Source of the DNA: Salinibacterium sp. G-O1 | GTDB taxonomy: Bacteria > Actinomycetota > Actinomycetes > Actinomycetales > Microbacteriaceae | Length of the DNA stretch: 64,000 nucleotides | Assembly: GCF_030063305.1 (NCBI RefSeq) | Contig: NZ_JASISV010000002.1 | Location: 744,001 to 808,000, forward strand | Direction: 5' to 3' | Part shown: in pieces, positions 1 to 9,335 of the stretch | Layout of the letters: the number at the start of each line of letters is the position of its first letter | Position numbering within the stretch: the stretch's first letter is position 1 | Notes under the pieces: generated by a model | What the model was told of the DNA's origin: nothing | Seen by the model: only the letters and a program-made list of their open reading frames with translations | Databases searched by the model: none | Position numbers and translations under genes: made by a program

Positions 1-2
1 TG

Positions 3-1250
3 GACAAGAAAGACCCAGTGGGCCGCAGGGGCACGAACCTGCCCGCGATGGGCGACTTCAACCAGTCCGTCATCCTCGACGCGATCCGCAGGGCGCCCAC
101 CGGGCTCAGCCGCGTCGAGCTGTCCAAATCCACCGGACTCGCGCCCCAGACAATTTCGAACATCTGCCGCAGACTGCTCGACACCGAACTCATCGTCGAG
201 GCTGGACGGGAGAGCACCGGGCCGGGAAAGCCTCGCACGATGCTGCGGCTCAACCCGGAAGGCCGTTACGCGCTCGGAGTTCACCTCGATCCGACCTTCA
301 TCACCATCGTCATGCTCGACCTGACGGGCTCAGTGGTTGCTCGCGAACGCAGGAGAACGCCCACCGTCACCAATCCCGAGAAAATAATCTCTCAGATCAG
401 CTCATCCCTGAACAAGATCATCGACCGTTCCGGCGTGCCACGCGACAAGATCGGTGGACTGGGAATCGCGGCTCCCGGGCCGATCGATCGGGACAAGGGC
501 ACCGTCATCGATCCCCCGCAGCTCATCGGGTGGCACCGTGTTCCGCTTCGCGACGCGCTCGCCGAGGCGACCGGTCTTCCTGCCTTCCTCGACAAGGATG
601 TCACCGCCGCCGCTATCGCCGAGATGTGGGCAGGCGGGTTCAACGGCGTCGGAAGCTTCATCTTCTTCTACATGGGAACCGGCATCGGTGCAGGGCTCGT
701 CGTCCATGACGAAGTGGTGCGCGGAAGCTCCAACAACGCGGGCGAGATCGGACACATCGTGACCGACCCTGCTGGGCCGCCCTGCTTCTGTGGTCTCCGT
801 GGCTGCATCGCCGTGTCGTGCCTTCCACAGTCTCTCGTGCAGGAGGCCGAACTTCTGGGCGTGCTGGATGACACCTCGATGGGTAGCGATACCCACACGA
901 TCGACGCACGTTTCACCGAGCTGTGCAACGCCGCGGCAGACGGAAACGCCGTCGCACTCGAGATCATCGAACGCTCAGCCGTGCGCATCTCCCGGGCCGT
1001 GGCCGTGGTGGCGAATGTGCTGGACGTCGATCGCATCGTCTTCGGCGGTCCGTTCTGGAAGCGTCTCAGCGAGCTCTATCTTCGCCGGGTGCCCGAGTTG
1101 CTCGAGGAGGCCCGTGTCACGCGCAGCATCCATCGCATCACCGTCACCGGCAGCGAGCTGGGCGAGGATGTCGCGGCCATCGGTGCCGCATGCCTCATCC
1201 TGAACCACACTCTGACCCCACACCCTGAGGCGCTGCTTCTCTCGGGGTAA
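3..1250 (+). CDS. ROK-family transcriptional regulator (5' end probably outside window)
   Basis: Winged-helix N-terminus (about residues 15-75 from GTG 18) followed by a ROK/glucokinase-fold domain. Visible motifs are GLGIAAPGPID, DKDVTAAA, GTGIGAGLV, NNAGEIGHIV and the zinc motif CFCGLRGC. ROK regulators bind DNA and respond to a sugar or sugar phosphate. The Glu that often follows the zinc motif in ROK kinases is absent here, and with the HTH this favours a repressor over a kinase. The frame stays open to the left edge, and the residues before GTG 18 (DKKDPV) look like coding sequence of this family, so the real start probably lies upstream. It converges on the mannosidase/ABC operon, its most likely target; that link is inference. 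Confidence 0.9.
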   Translation, partial: DKKDPVGRRGTNLPAMGDFNQSVILDAIRRAPTGLSRVELSKSTGLAPQTISNICRRLLDTELIVEAGRESTGPGKPRTMLRLNPEGRYALGVHLDPTFITIVMLDLTGSVVARERRRTPTVTNPEKIISQISSSLNKIIDRSGVPRDKIGGLGIAAPGPIDRDKGTVIDPPQLIGWHRVPLRDALAEATGLPAFLDKDVTAAAIAEMWAGGFNGVGSFIFFYMGTGIGAGLVVHDEVVRGSSNNAGEIGHIVTDPAGPPCFCGLRGCIAVSCLPQSLVQEAELLGVLDDTSMGSDTHTIDARFTELCNAAADGNAVALEIIERSAVRISRAVAVVANVLDVDRIVFGGPFWKRLSELYLRRVPELLEEARVTRSIHRITVTGSELGEDVAAIGAACLILNHTLTPHPEALLLSG

Positions 1251-1251
1251 C

Positions 1252-1265
1252 GCCGGCAATCCGGC
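1252..1265. terminator. short GC hairpin between convergent genes
   Basis: GCCGG-CAAT-CCGGC lies 2 bp after the ROK regulator stop and before the end of the convergent mannosidase gene. It could end transcription from either side, but the stem is only 5 bp and there is no U tract. Confidence 0.3.
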
Positions 1266-1289
1266 CGACGCCACCCGCGATCAGCAGGC

Positions 1290-4289
1290 CTACCGCGAGA
1301 AACGTAGGGTCACTAGCTGGAACGGCCGGAGTGACAGTGACACCGTCGACTCGGTGTTTGAGCTCACCGCACTCTGGTCGATCGCACGCTCGAGAAGGTC
1401 CGTTTCCGTCACCGACGTCCATCCGAATTCTGTCGACAGAGTCGTCGAGGTTCGCGACCCATGTGCCTCATACAGCCGCACGATGACGTCACCGGATCGG
1501 TCGTCGGCAAGCTTCACCGCTTCAACGACGACGCCTGGTTTGTCCACCGCGATGAGCGGAGCTGGAGCACCCGAGCCGCGGATCGTCCGCAGCGGCAGGT
1601 TCAGACGGTACCCCTCCTCCACAGCTTCGGGGATTCCTGCCCCCGCGCGGATCGACACGACGAACGTGTGCACGCCCTGATCGCACTCGGGATCCGGGAA
1701 GAGAGGCGCCCTCAGCAACGAGAGGCGCACCACGGTTGCCGTCGCTCCATCAGCCATCTCTGAACGACGGATGTCGTGACCGTAGATGGAATCGTTCGCG
1801 ACGGAGACCCCGTAGCCGGGCTCGCCGACCTGCACCCAACGATGCGCAACAGTCTCGAATCGAGCCGAGTCCCACGACGTGTTGGCATGGGTGGGGCGAT
1901 AGAGGTGGCCGAACTGGATCTCGGATGCGGCGCGATCCGCGTGGACATCGAGAGGGAACGACAGCTTGAGCAGCTTCTCACGCTCGTGCCAGTCCACGGT
2001 GGTGGTGATGTCAACCGACGCCGTCGTCGCGCTGAGCGTGATGAGTTGCACCACTCGCGAGGTCCCGAATTCCCGTTCGACCCGAACAGCGTCGCCCTGG
2101 CTCGTGACACTCACGACATCAAGAAGATCCTGGCCATCCTGCTTGTAGCTCTCATCGATGTCCCAGGCGTCCCACTGGTTGGGCAGATCCCGGAAGAGCT
2201 GAAGCACGTTGGCTGCGGCACCGGCAGGCACCAGTTCGCGCCCGGCGACGATGTCAAAGAGCGACACGATCACCCCCCGTGAATCGACACGGACGCGAAC
2301 CAGAGTGTTCTCGAGAACGACATCGTCGCCGTCACGTCTGGACTCGCACGCGACAGTCGCAGTGGCCGAAGCGCCGCCCAGCGCGGGAACACCATCGAGC
2401 GGGAACGGGCCAGCGTTGAAAGCGAACTCGACGTCGCCCGCTCCTGCGATCGACGAGAGTGACGCGCCGATCAGCCCATTCAGTGTCTCTGCGACCTCGG
2501 CGTACTGGCGCTCCGCTTCCTGATGCACCCAGGCAATGGATGATCCGGGCAGGATGTCGTGGAATTGCTGCAGGAGCACAGTGCGCCATGCGGTTTCGAG
2601 CGCAGCGTATGGATACTCGTCATCACCGAGCACGGATGCTGTAGTGGCCCACAGCTCGGCCTCGCGCAGCAAATGCTCGCTCCTGCGGTTGCCCAGTTTG
2701 GTGTTCGCCTGCGACGTGTATGTGCCGCGGTGCAGCTCGAGGTACATCTCTCCGGTCCACACTGGCGGGTGTGAGTATTCCGCTTCGGCCTTCTCGAAGA
2801 ACTGGCGGGGGCTCGACAGGGTCACCTGCGGCGACCCCTCGAGGTCTTTGGTTCGCGCGGCGGCGGCGAGCATCTCACGCGTGGGTCCGCCTCCGCCGTC
2901 GCCCCAGCCGAACGGAACGAGCGAGGTCTTCGCCATGCCCTTCTCGGCGTATTGGGACTGAGCAAGCGCGAGCTCGGAGGCCGAAAGTTCCGACATGTAG
3001 GTATCGACGGGCGGGAAATGGGTGAAGATGCGAGTGCCGTCGATTCCCTCCCACAGGAACGTGTGATGCGGCATCCGGTTCGTCTCGTTCCAGGAGATTT
3101 TCTGGGTCAGGAACCATTTCGATCCTGCCGCCGCGACGATCTGTGGGAGCGCGGCCGAATAGCCGAAGGAGTCCGGGAGCCACACCTCGAGAGGCTCGAT
3201 CCCGAATTCCTCCATGAAGAACCGTTTTCCATGGATGAACTGGCGCGCGAGCGCCTCGCCGCCCGGCATGTTGGTGTCTGACTCGACCCACATGCCACCG
3301 ACCGGCACGAACCGGCCGGCGTGCGCCTGTGCCTTCACGCGCTCGAACAGGGCTGGGTAGTGCTCCTTCAGCCACAGGTACTGCTGGGCAGAGGATGCCG
3401 CGAACACGAAATCGGGGTCCTCTTCCATGAGCGCGAGCACGTTGGAAAAGGTTCTGGCGACCTTGCGCACGGTCTCTCGCACCGGCCAAAGCCATGCGCT
3501 GTCGATGTGGGCGTGGCCCACAGCGGCAAGCTGGTGCGCGCTGGCGTACGCGGGCTGGGCGAGAACCCCGGCAAGCTCAGCACGACCGGCCCCTGCAGTC
3601 CCCGCGATATCGTCTGGGTCGATTGCGTCGACCATTCGGTCGAGCGCGTACATGATCTCCGCACGGCGAGGCAGGGTCGCTGGCAGGGTGCGCATGAGAC
3701 CACCGAGGCTCCACACATCCTGAAGCAGCTCCCACACCTCGACGTCGAGCAGCCCCAGTTCGAGTCGGCGCAGGCGGTAGAGCGGATCTTTTCCCGCTGT
3801 CGCCTTGTCGCCGTGCGCCGTGGGAGCGAACGTGAAGTTGCCGGCGACGTTGGGATTCGCGGCCGCCTCAAGGAAGAGGTCGACTGCAGTGCCAGCCGCA
3901 CCCAGGGGCACGTAGGTGTTTAGTGGCTCGAGCGACTTGATGATGTCGCCATTCGGTGAATAGGCGATGGCCTCGGCCTGAAAGCCCGGGGTGGCCGTGC
4001 TGAAACTGAGGTTGACGACGAGCTCGGGGCGCGTACCCTTCTGGTCCCAGCTCGCAGGGATCTCGCCCGTCACGTGCAGCCACGTGGTGCCCCAGGGCGC
4101 ACCCCACTGCTCTCCCACGGCGAAGGGGCGGTATGTGGCCTCGCGCGCGTGCGCGAAGGGCACTGGCTCATCCGGAACATCCCAGGTCGCTATGTCCACC
4201 TGAGCGGTTTCGCGGTACATGGCAGGAGTGATGCGTTCGCGAACGAAGCGCTCGATTCTTGCCTCGATGAGGGCTGATTTGTCGTGCAT
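1290..4289 (-). CDS. alpha-mannosidase, glycoside hydrolase family 38
   Basis: A 999-residue protein of usual length for bacterial GH38 enzymes, which cleave terminal alpha-mannosyl residues with a zinc-dependent retaining mechanism. The catalytic domain shows GHAHIDSAWLWP (zinc ligands His and Asp), ESDTNMPGGEAL and LPDSFGYSAALPQI; the Asp of the last motif is the expected nucleophile. The rest matches the beta-sandwich C-terminal region. There is no signal peptide, so it should act in the cytoplasm on imported sugars. It is the last gene of the operon, 72 bp after the second permease, with an AAGGAC ribosome site before ATG 4289. Mannoside or mannobiose use is inferred; the exact linkage is not visible. 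Confidence 0.95.
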   Translation of the reverse strand: MHDKSALIEARIERFVRERITPAMYRETAQVDIATWDVPDEPVPFAHAREATYRPFAVGEQWGAPWGTTWLHVTGEIPASWDQKGTRPELVVNLSFSTATPGFQAEAIAYSPNGDIIKSLEPLNTYVPLGAAGTAVDLFLEAAANPNVAGNFTFAPTAHGDKATAGKDPLYRLRRLELGLLDVEVWELLQDVWSLGGLMRTLPATLPRRAEIMYALDRMVDAIDPDDIAGTAGAGRAELAGVLAQPAYASAHQLAAVGHAHIDSAWLWPVRETVRKVARTFSNVLALMEEDPDFVFAASSAQQYLWLKEHYPALFERVKAQAHAGRFVPVGGMWVESDTNMPGGEALARQFIHGKRFFMEEFGIEPLEVWLPDSFGYSAALPQIVAAAGSKWFLTQKISWNETNRMPHHTFLWEGIDGTRIFTHFPPVDTYMSELSASELALAQSQYAEKGMAKTSLVPFGWGDGGGGPTREMLAAAARTKDLEGSPQVTLSSPRQFFEKAEAEYSHPPVWTGEMYLELHRGTYTSQANTKLGNRRSEHLLREAELWATTASVLGDDEYPYAALETAWRTVLLQQFHDILPGSSIAWVHQEAERQYAEVAETLNGLIGASLSSIAGAGDVEFAFNAGPFPLDGVPALGGASATATVACESRRDGDDVVLENTLVRVRVDSRGVIVSLFDIVAGRELVPAGAAANVLQLFRDLPNQWDAWDIDESYKQDGQDLLDVVSVTSQGDAVRVEREFGTSRVVQLITLSATTASVDITTTVDWHEREKLLKLSFPLDVHADRAASEIQFGHLYRPTHANTSWDSARFETVAHRWVQVGEPGYGVSVANDSIYGHDIRRSEMADGATATVVRLSLLRAPLFPDPECDQGVHTFVVSIRAGAGIPEAVEEGYRLNLPLRTIRGSGAPAPLIAVDKPGVVVEAVKLADDRSGDVIVRLYEAHGSRTSTTLSTEFGWTSVTETDLLERAIDQSAVSSNTESTVSLSLRPFQLVTLRFSR

Positions 4290-4306
4290 GGACCGTCCTT
4301 GTGTCA

Positions 4307-4322
4307 GGCCGAGAGTTCGGCC
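4307..4322 (-). other. intercistronic stem-loop before the mannosidase gene
   Basis: GGCCGA-4 nt-TCGGCC is a perfect 6-bp inverted repeat just upstream of the mannosidase ribosome site, in the 72-bp gap after the permease gene. It may tune expression of the last gene or mark an RNA processing end. Confidence 0.35.
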
Positions 4323-4361
4323 GTTGTGCTGGAAGTTGTGAGGGCTCGCCGATCTGCGTCG

Positions 4362-5258
4362 CTACCCCTTGACCGAGCCGGCGAGTGCGAATGACCCGCC
4401 GATTCCGCGCGAGACGATGACGTACAGCACGATGACGGGGATCGAATACAGCACCGAGAATGCTGCGAGCTGCCCGTAGGCGATCGCGCCGTACTGCCCG
4501 AAGAAGCTGTAGATCGACACCGCGGCGGGCTGCTTGTCCGGTGACAGCAGCAAGATGAATGGCACGAAGAAGTTTCCCCACGCCTGCAGGAACACGAAGA
4601 TCCCCACCACGGCGATACCTGGACGCATGAGTGGAATGACGACGGAGCGCAGGGCGCGCATCGACGATGCGCCATCCATCCATGCCGCCTCCTCGAGACT
4701 GATGGGCACAGAGTCCATGAAGTTCTTGGTCATCCAGATCGCCATGGGAAGCGACGACGACGCCAGGAAGAAGATGGTGCCCGGCAGGGAGTCGAGCAGG
4801 TTCAACTGCACGAAGAGGCTGTACACCGGCACCATGATCGCCGTGATCGGAAGGCTCGTGCCGAAGAGCACTCCGTACATGAAGGGCTTATTGAATCGCG
4901 ACTGGTATCTCGACAACGGGTATGCGGCAAGAAGGGCGGCGATCACTGTGACGACCGCCGCGCCCGTGGAGAGCAGCAGGCTGTTCAGCAACGGGATGAA
5001 GGTGAGCTCTGGGCTGAGTACCGCCACGTAGTTGTCGAGCGAGAACGCCTGCGGTATCTGGGTCTGGTAGGTCGCGCCGGTATCCAGCGAACCAAGGATG
5101 AGCCAGCTCAGCGGCAGCAGGAAACACGCTCCCACGATCACCAGCACGATGTTGGCGAGCAGCTTTGACACTGATTTGCGCGGCGAGGCGACGGAGATCG
5201 GAGTTCGTGTTCCTGACACACCGGCCACGGCCTGCGAAACGGTTGCGGTTGACGTCAT
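4362..5258 (-). CDS. sugar ABC transporter permease, MalG type
   Basis: A 298-residue inner-membrane permease of the carbohydrate (CUT1) class with about six membrane segments. The EAA loop reads EEAAWMDGASSMRALRSVVI, the docking site for the ATPase. ATG 5258 is preferred over a longer reading because AAAAGGA sits at normal distance and the upstream permease gene ends only 4 bp before it. It pairs with the next permease and the lipoprotein to import the substrate of the GH38 enzyme. No ATPase gene lies in the cluster, so a shared MsiK-type ATPase encoded elsewhere probably drives it, as in many actinobacterial CUT1 systems. Confidence 0.93.
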   Translation of the reverse strand: MTSTATVSQAVAGVSGTRTPISVASPRKSVSKLLANIVLVIVGACFLLPLSWLILGSLDTGATYQTQIPQAFSLDNYVAVLSPELTFIPLLNSLLLSTGAAVVTVIAALLAAYPLSRYQSRFNKPFMYGVLFGTSLPITAIMVPVYSLFVQLNLLDSLPGTIFFLASSSLPMAIWMTKNFMDSVPISLEEAAWMDGASSMRALRSVVIPLMRPGIAVVGIFVFLQAWGNFFVPFILLLSPDKQPAAVSIYSFFGQYGAIAYGQLAAFSVLYSIPVIVLYVIVSRGIGGSFALAGSVKG

Positions 5259-5262
5259 GGGA

Positions 5263-6213
5263 TCAGTCCTTTTCCGGACGGAGGGCACGAATGTAGACGA
5301 TGGAGAACACGGCCCCAACGAGCAGCATCACGGTCGCAATGGCTGTGCCGTATCCGATATCGCTGAATTTGAAGGCCTCCTTGTACGCAAGGATCGGCAG
5401 GGTGGTGGAGAGATTGCCTGGACCTCCCGATGTCATGACGTAGATGAGCGTGAAGACAGACAGAGTCGACAGGGTCACGAGCATGAGTGTCGTGTTGATG
5501 GTGCGTTTGATCATCGGGATCGTGACATACCGGAGCCGTTTCAGGCCGCCGGCACCGTCGATCTTGGCGGCTTCGGTGATCTCCGGTGGCACGTCGTTCA
5601 ACGCCGCCTGATAGATCAACATCGAGAATGCCGTGCCGCGCCACACGTTCGCGAGGCACACCGCGACCATCGGGTACGTGTAGAGCCAATTGATGGCCGG
5701 AATCCCGATGCCGGCCAACAGCTGGTTTAAAGTTCCGTCTTTACTAAAATAGGCGTAGCTCACGAACGCGGCAACGATCTCCGGAAGCACCCAGGCCGTG
5801 ACAACGATCGTTCCGACGAGGCCGCTGAGAAACTTGTTCGCCTTTTCCATGATCAGTGCGAGGCCGAGACCGAGCACCGTTTGCGAGATCACCGCCGACC
5901 CGAGGACGAAGATGACCGTCAATCCCACCGACAACGGGAAGGTCGGGTCGGCGAACAGCTTTCGGTAATTATCCAGGCCGATGAAATCGACGTTGACGGC
6001 GTGGGGGCCGGTGAGCGCAGCGTTCGTGAGCGACCCGTAAAACGACCAGATGATCGGCCCCAGCAGAAACACTGCCATCAGTGCGATGGCCGGAATTAGT
6101 GGGATTTTTCGGACGAGCTGGGTGCCCCAGCCCCGGAGGGGTCGGGAGCCGTTCGGCTCCTTCCCCCTCCGGCGCGGTGCCATCGAGACGGGCGACACGG
6201 TTTCGGTTGTCAT
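5263..6213 (-). CDS. sugar ABC transporter permease, MalF type
   Basis: A 316-residue membrane permease with a basic cytoplasmic N-terminus (RRRGKEPNGSRP) and about six membrane segments. The EAA-type loop reads TEAAKIDGAGGLKRLRYVTI. It should form a heterodimeric channel with the neighbouring MalG-type permease. It lies 59 bp downstream of the lipoprotein gene and 4 bp before the partner permease, consistent with one transcript. The family places it among CUT1 oligosaccharide importers; the mannosidase at the end of the operon suggests a mannoside. Confidence 0.93.
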   Translation of the reverse strand: MTTETVSPVSMAPRRRGKEPNGSRPLRGWGTQLVRKIPLIPAIALMAVFLLGPIIWSFYGSLTNAALTGPHAVNVDFIGLDNYRKLFADPTFPLSVGLTVIFVLGSAVISQTVLGLGLALIMEKANKFLSGLVGTIVVTAWVLPEIVAAFVSYAYFSKDGTLNQLLAGIGIPAINWLYTYPMVAVCLANVWRGTAFSMLIYQAALNDVPPEITEAAKIDGAGGLKRLRYVTIPMIKRTINTTLMLVTLSTLSVFTLIYVMTSGGPGNLSTTLPILAYKEAFKFSDIGYGTAIATVMLLVGAVFSIVYIRALRPEKD

Positions 6214-6272
6214 AGACGCTCAGGTTCCTTCGTCATGTTGTGCCTTGCCTCATCGTCCGGCCAGGGAAACGG

Positions 6273-7631
6273 CTACTTCTTGGTTATCTTGTCGGCTCCG
6301 ACGACGCCCTCCACCGCTGCGTCATACGCTGCGGCGGCGTCCTTGGGACTCGCCTGGCCGGTAATCACCGCCTCAGTTGCTTCCTGTGCCGCCGTCGAGA
6401 TCTGTGCGTAGTCGCTCGTTGCCGGGCGGAAGTGCGTCACGGACACCGCGTCCGTCACCGCCTGCACGAACGGGTTGGCAGCCACATATGAGGGATCGGC
6501 GGCGACATCATCGCGGACGGCAATCTGGGCATTCTCGTTGTCGTATGCGAGGGCATTCTCGAAGCTCAGTGCCATCGTCAGAAACTCGAACGCCAGATCG
6601 GGGTTCTTTGACTTGGCGCCTACCGCCAGCGTCCATCCACCCGACATGCTGACTCCACCGGGAGCCTGCCCATCCTGTGTCGGGAACAGCGCAGTGCCCA
6701 TGACCTTGTCGTAGTCGGCCCACTCATAGGAACCACCCTTGACCCAGAACGACGGGGTGTACGAGCCTTCCACGGTCGCGCCGAGCATGTCCTTCGGGAA
6801 GAGCTCGCCGAAAACGCTCTTCCACACGTTGCCGTCGAGTGCCTCTGCTGGAGTGACCGCCAGCCCCTCGTCGTAGAGCGTCTTCAGGAATTCGAGCGAG
6901 TCGATGAATCCCTGGGATCCAACCACCCATTTCTGGGATTCGCTGTCATAGAGAGAGTCAGCCCCGAGGTCTGTTCCGTAAAGCAGCTCCCAGAAGCCCT
7001 GCATCACCGTGCCTTCGCCGGTGCCGGTTCCCGCATACAGGTTGAACGGCACGACGCCCGGCTGCGTTGCCTTGATCTTCCGAGCAACATCCAGGATGTC
7101 AGCCCAGGATTCTGGCTGCCACGGCGTGCTGACCCCTGCTGCCTCAAGCACGTTCTTGTTGTACCAAATCACGCGCGTATCAGTGCCGAGCGAGACCGAG
7201 TAGATACTCCCGTCATCGCCAACGCCGGCGAGTTTCGCGCCGTCATTGAACTGCGACCAGTCATCCCAGCCGGCGACGTACTCGTCGAGGTTCAACAGGT
7301 ATCCGGCCTCAGCGTCAGAACGCACATTCGAGGTGTCTTCGTAGAAGACATCAGGTGCGGTGTCCGCGGAACGCTGCGAGAGTGCGAGCTTCGTTTTGTA
7401 ATCGTTGTCGTCAGCAGCGATCGGCTGCAACTCGACGGTGACGCCTGGGTTTGCCTTTTCGAACTCCGCCTTCACGCTCGTGAAGAGCGTGTCGAGCGCA
7501 GTGAAGGAATCGGTCTTTTCGTAGACGACCTTGATCGTCTTGTCGCTGGACTCACCCCCAGCCGAACATGCGCCGAGCACAAGTGCCGCCATTGCTGCCA
7601 CGGAAATTGCTGAGACTACTCTCTTTTTCAT
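6273..7631 (-). CDS. sugar ABC transporter substrate-binding lipoprotein
   Basis: A 452-residue extracellular solute-binding protein. It begins MKKRVVSAISV, has a hydrophobic h-region and a lipobox LVLGAC, so it should be lipid-anchored outside the membrane. The body resembles CUT1 binding proteins, with stretches such as VRSDAEAGYLLNLDEYVAGW and GTDTRVIWYNKNVLEAAGV. I chose ATG 7631 over an in-frame ATG six codons upstream because AAAGGAG lies 7 nt before it and the signal peptide then starts at once. It is the first gene of the operon (binding protein, two permeases, mannosidase). Confidence 0.94.
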   Translation of the reverse strand: MKKRVVSAISVAAMAALVLGACSAGGESSDKTIKVVYEKTDSFTALDTLFTSVKAEFEKANPGVTVELQPIAADDNDYKTKLALSQRSADTAPDVFYEDTSNVRSDAEAGYLLNLDEYVAGWDDWSQFNDGAKLAGVGDDGSIYSVSLGTDTRVIWYNKNVLEAAGVSTPWQPESWADILDVARKIKATQPGVVPFNLYAGTGTGEGTVMQGFWELLYGTDLGADSLYDSESQKWVVGSQGFIDSLEFLKTLYDEGLAVTPAEALDGNVWKSVFGELFPKDMLGATVEGSYTPSFWVKGGSYEWADYDKVMGTALFPTQDGQAPGGVSMSGGWTLAVGAKSKNPDLAFEFLTMALSFENALAYDNENAQIAVRDDVAADPSYVAANPFVQAVTDAVSVTHFRPATSDYAQISTAAQEATEAVITGQASPKDAAAAYDAAVEGVVGADKITKK

Positions 7632-7684
7632 GGTGCTCCTTTGCTCCATAGATGCATCACAGGGTGCTCTCGTAATAGTACATC

Positions 7685-7700
7685 GAATGGATATACATTC
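7685..7700. promoter_or_regulatory. candidate operator upstream of the mannoside operon
   Basis: GAATG-GATATA-CATTC is a near-perfect 16-bp palindrome about 55 bp before the binding-protein start. Just downstream on the minus strand is TACTAT, a possible -10 box. A sugar repressor such as the nearby ROK protein could bind here. Operator identity is inferred from position and symmetry only. Confidence 0.35.
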
Positions 7701-7769
7701 CCTAGCGCGAACCGGGCATAGCGAGGCTCCACCGACGAACCGTTACGAAGGTGTGACTCAGAGGACGCT

Positions 7770-8450
7770 TTAGCGCGAAAGACTCCAGGCGCGCCGCTTG
7801 ACCAGGACGTGGCCACCGCGTGTGGTCAGTCGAGTCCAGGGACCTGTCTCGTAGATCGACACGGAGTCGCCGTCGCTGAGGAACCCCAGGCTGAAAGCGG
7901 CGAAAGCTGCGCCCGCTGGAACAAAATCGAGATCGTCGATGGACCGCCCCCAGATCTCGGTTCGCACCCGCTGCACGATCTGCTCCCCCGTTCCCGTCGG
8001 GATGGCTTCGGCGATCTCATCGATGCCAGCGCGGGCCGCCGCCTCGAGGACGGCGGCGTCTGTCGACTGGATGCTCTGCCACCCACCGCGCGGCGGAGAA
8101 ATCGCCGCCCACGTCACAGTGTTCACTTCCATGGGCAGCGTGATGGTTACCCGATCATCCGGGCTGGCGTTCGCCGCCTCGATCTGCCCCTCTACCCGCA
8201 TCAACAATGACCGCACAGGGACCACCGCATCAAACGTGTCGTCCGCGGCGACAGCAAATGTTCGAAGTCCGAGCACGGTTGGGCTCTCGTCCAGAAGACC
8301 CGCAGGGTGCAGCACAGAGACGTAGACCGCCAGCACTCCCGACCCGGCAATGAGGCGCACAGAGCCATCGTCGACGCGCATTGCCCTGCCAAGAAACACG
8401 TGCAGATCCCCCAGCGCAAGGGAGTCGGTGAGGGTGAAAGATCTGCTCAT
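7770..8450 (-). CDS. conserved protein of unknown function
   Basis: A 226-residue soluble protein I cannot assign to a named family. It has no signal peptide or membrane segment. Its N-terminal half looks beta-rich (RSFTLTDSLALGDLHVFLGR), followed by a mixed region with GRSIDDLDFVPAGAAFAA. It is divergently transcribed from the acyl-CoA thioesterase gene with only 21 bp between the two start codons, so the two share a very compact promoter. Codon use matches the neighbours, so it looks like a native housekeeping-type gene. Confidence 0.75.
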   Translation of the reverse strand: MSRSFTLTDSLALGDLHVFLGRAMRVDDGSVRLIAGSGVLAVYVSVLHPAGLLDESPTVLGLRTFAVAADDTFDAVVPVRSLLMRVEGQIEAANASPDDRVTITLPMEVNTVTWAAISPPRGGWQSIQSTDAAVLEAAARAGIDEIAEAIPTGTGEQIVQRVRTEIWGRSIDDLDFVPAGAAFAAFSLGFLSDGDSVSIYETGPWTRLTTRGGHVLVKRRAWSLSR

Positions 8451-8458
8451 AGGTCTTC

Positions 8459-8464
8459 TAAACT
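8459..8464 (+). promoter_or_regulatory. -10 box for the thioesterase gene (near-leaderless)
   Basis: TAAACT lies 7 nt before ATG 8472, the position expected for a transcript starting at or next to the start codon. It overlaps the opposite-strand box at 8460-8465. Confidence 0.55.
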
Positions 8465-8465
8465 A
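8460..8465 (-). promoter_or_regulatory. -10 box for the divergent unknown gene
   Basis: TAGTTT on the minus strand lies 9 nt before ATG 8450 and shares five bases with the plus-strand box, giving a back-to-back bidirectional promoter. Confidence 0.45.
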
Positions 8466-8471
8466 CAGGGC

Positions 8472-9335
8472 ATGAGCGACCCACTGGCCGGACTACTTTC
8501 TGCACTGGACCTGACCGACACGGGGGCACGCACAAGCGAAGACATCTTCACGGGTGGCAGTCAGTGGCAGCCGCACGGTCGAGTCTTCGGTGGCCAGGTG
8601 CTTGCACAGTCGCTCATCGCCGCGCAACGCACTCTGCCCGATGAGCGCGCCGCGCACTCGATGCACGGCTACTTCCTTCGACCCGGCAGTCTTGATCGAC
8701 CGATTACGTTCTCTGTTGACCGAATTCACGACGGCCGATCGTTCTCGACTCGGCGGACGCAGGCATATCAGGACGGAAAACCCATCCTGTCTATGATCGC
8801 CTCCTTTCAGGACCCGGATGTCGGGCTCGATCACCAGGTCGACATGCCCGATGACATCCCCGACCCAGACTCCCTGCCCACCGCCGCTCATGTGTTGAAA
8901 GACATCGACCACCCCGCCGCCAGGGCCTGGGGCTCTGACCGGCCTTTCGATATTCGTCACGTCCCTGCACCCATTTACCTGACCGTCGAAGGCCATCACG
9001 TCGCTCACCAAGCCGTGTGGCTCAAGACTGTCTCCCCCATGCCAGACGACGAGAACCTCCACAGGGCGGCACTCGTCTACGCCAGCGACTACACGATTCA
9101 GGAGTCGGTAATTCGACGTCACGGCCTGCCCTGGGTCACCCCCGGTCTCAAGGTTGCCAGCCTCGATCACGCAATGTGGCTGCACCGCTTCGGGCGGGTC
9201 GACGAGTGGAACCTGTACGTGCAGGAATCCCCCAACGCGGTCGGCGGGCGAGGACTTTCTCAGGGACGAATTTACAACCGTGCCGGAGTGCTTCTGGCCA
9301 GCGTGGCCCAGGAGATCATGGTCAGAGTGCCGTGA
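8472..9335 (+). CDS. tesB: acyl-CoA thioesterase II
   Basis: A 287-residue double hot-dog thioesterase that hydrolyses acyl-CoA to free fatty acid and CoA in the cytoplasm. Family motifs are HGRVFGGQVLAQ near residue 35, SLDHAMWLHR (the Asp is the expected catalytic residue) and ASVAQEIMVR near the C-terminus (catalytic Gln). Length matches TesB. The frame is open well upstream of ATG 8472, but the upstream codons overlap the divergent gene and look non-coding. ATG 8472 fits the homologous N-terminus and follows a TAAACT box by 7 nt. It is a single gene. Confidence 0.93.
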   Translation: MSDPLAGLLSALDLTDTGARTSEDIFTGGSQWQPHGRVFGGQVLAQSLIAAQRTLPDERAAHSMHGYFLRPGSLDRPITFSVDRIHDGRSFSTRRTQAYQDGKPILSMIASFQDPDVGLDHQVDMPDDIPDPDSLPTAAHVLKDIDHPAARAWGSDRPFDIRHVPAPIYLTVEGHHVAHQAVWLKTVSPMPDDENLHRAALVYASDYTIQESVIRRHGLPWVTPGLKVASLDHAMWLHRFGRVDEWNLYVQESPNAVGGRGLSQGRIYNRAGVLLASVAQEIMVRVP

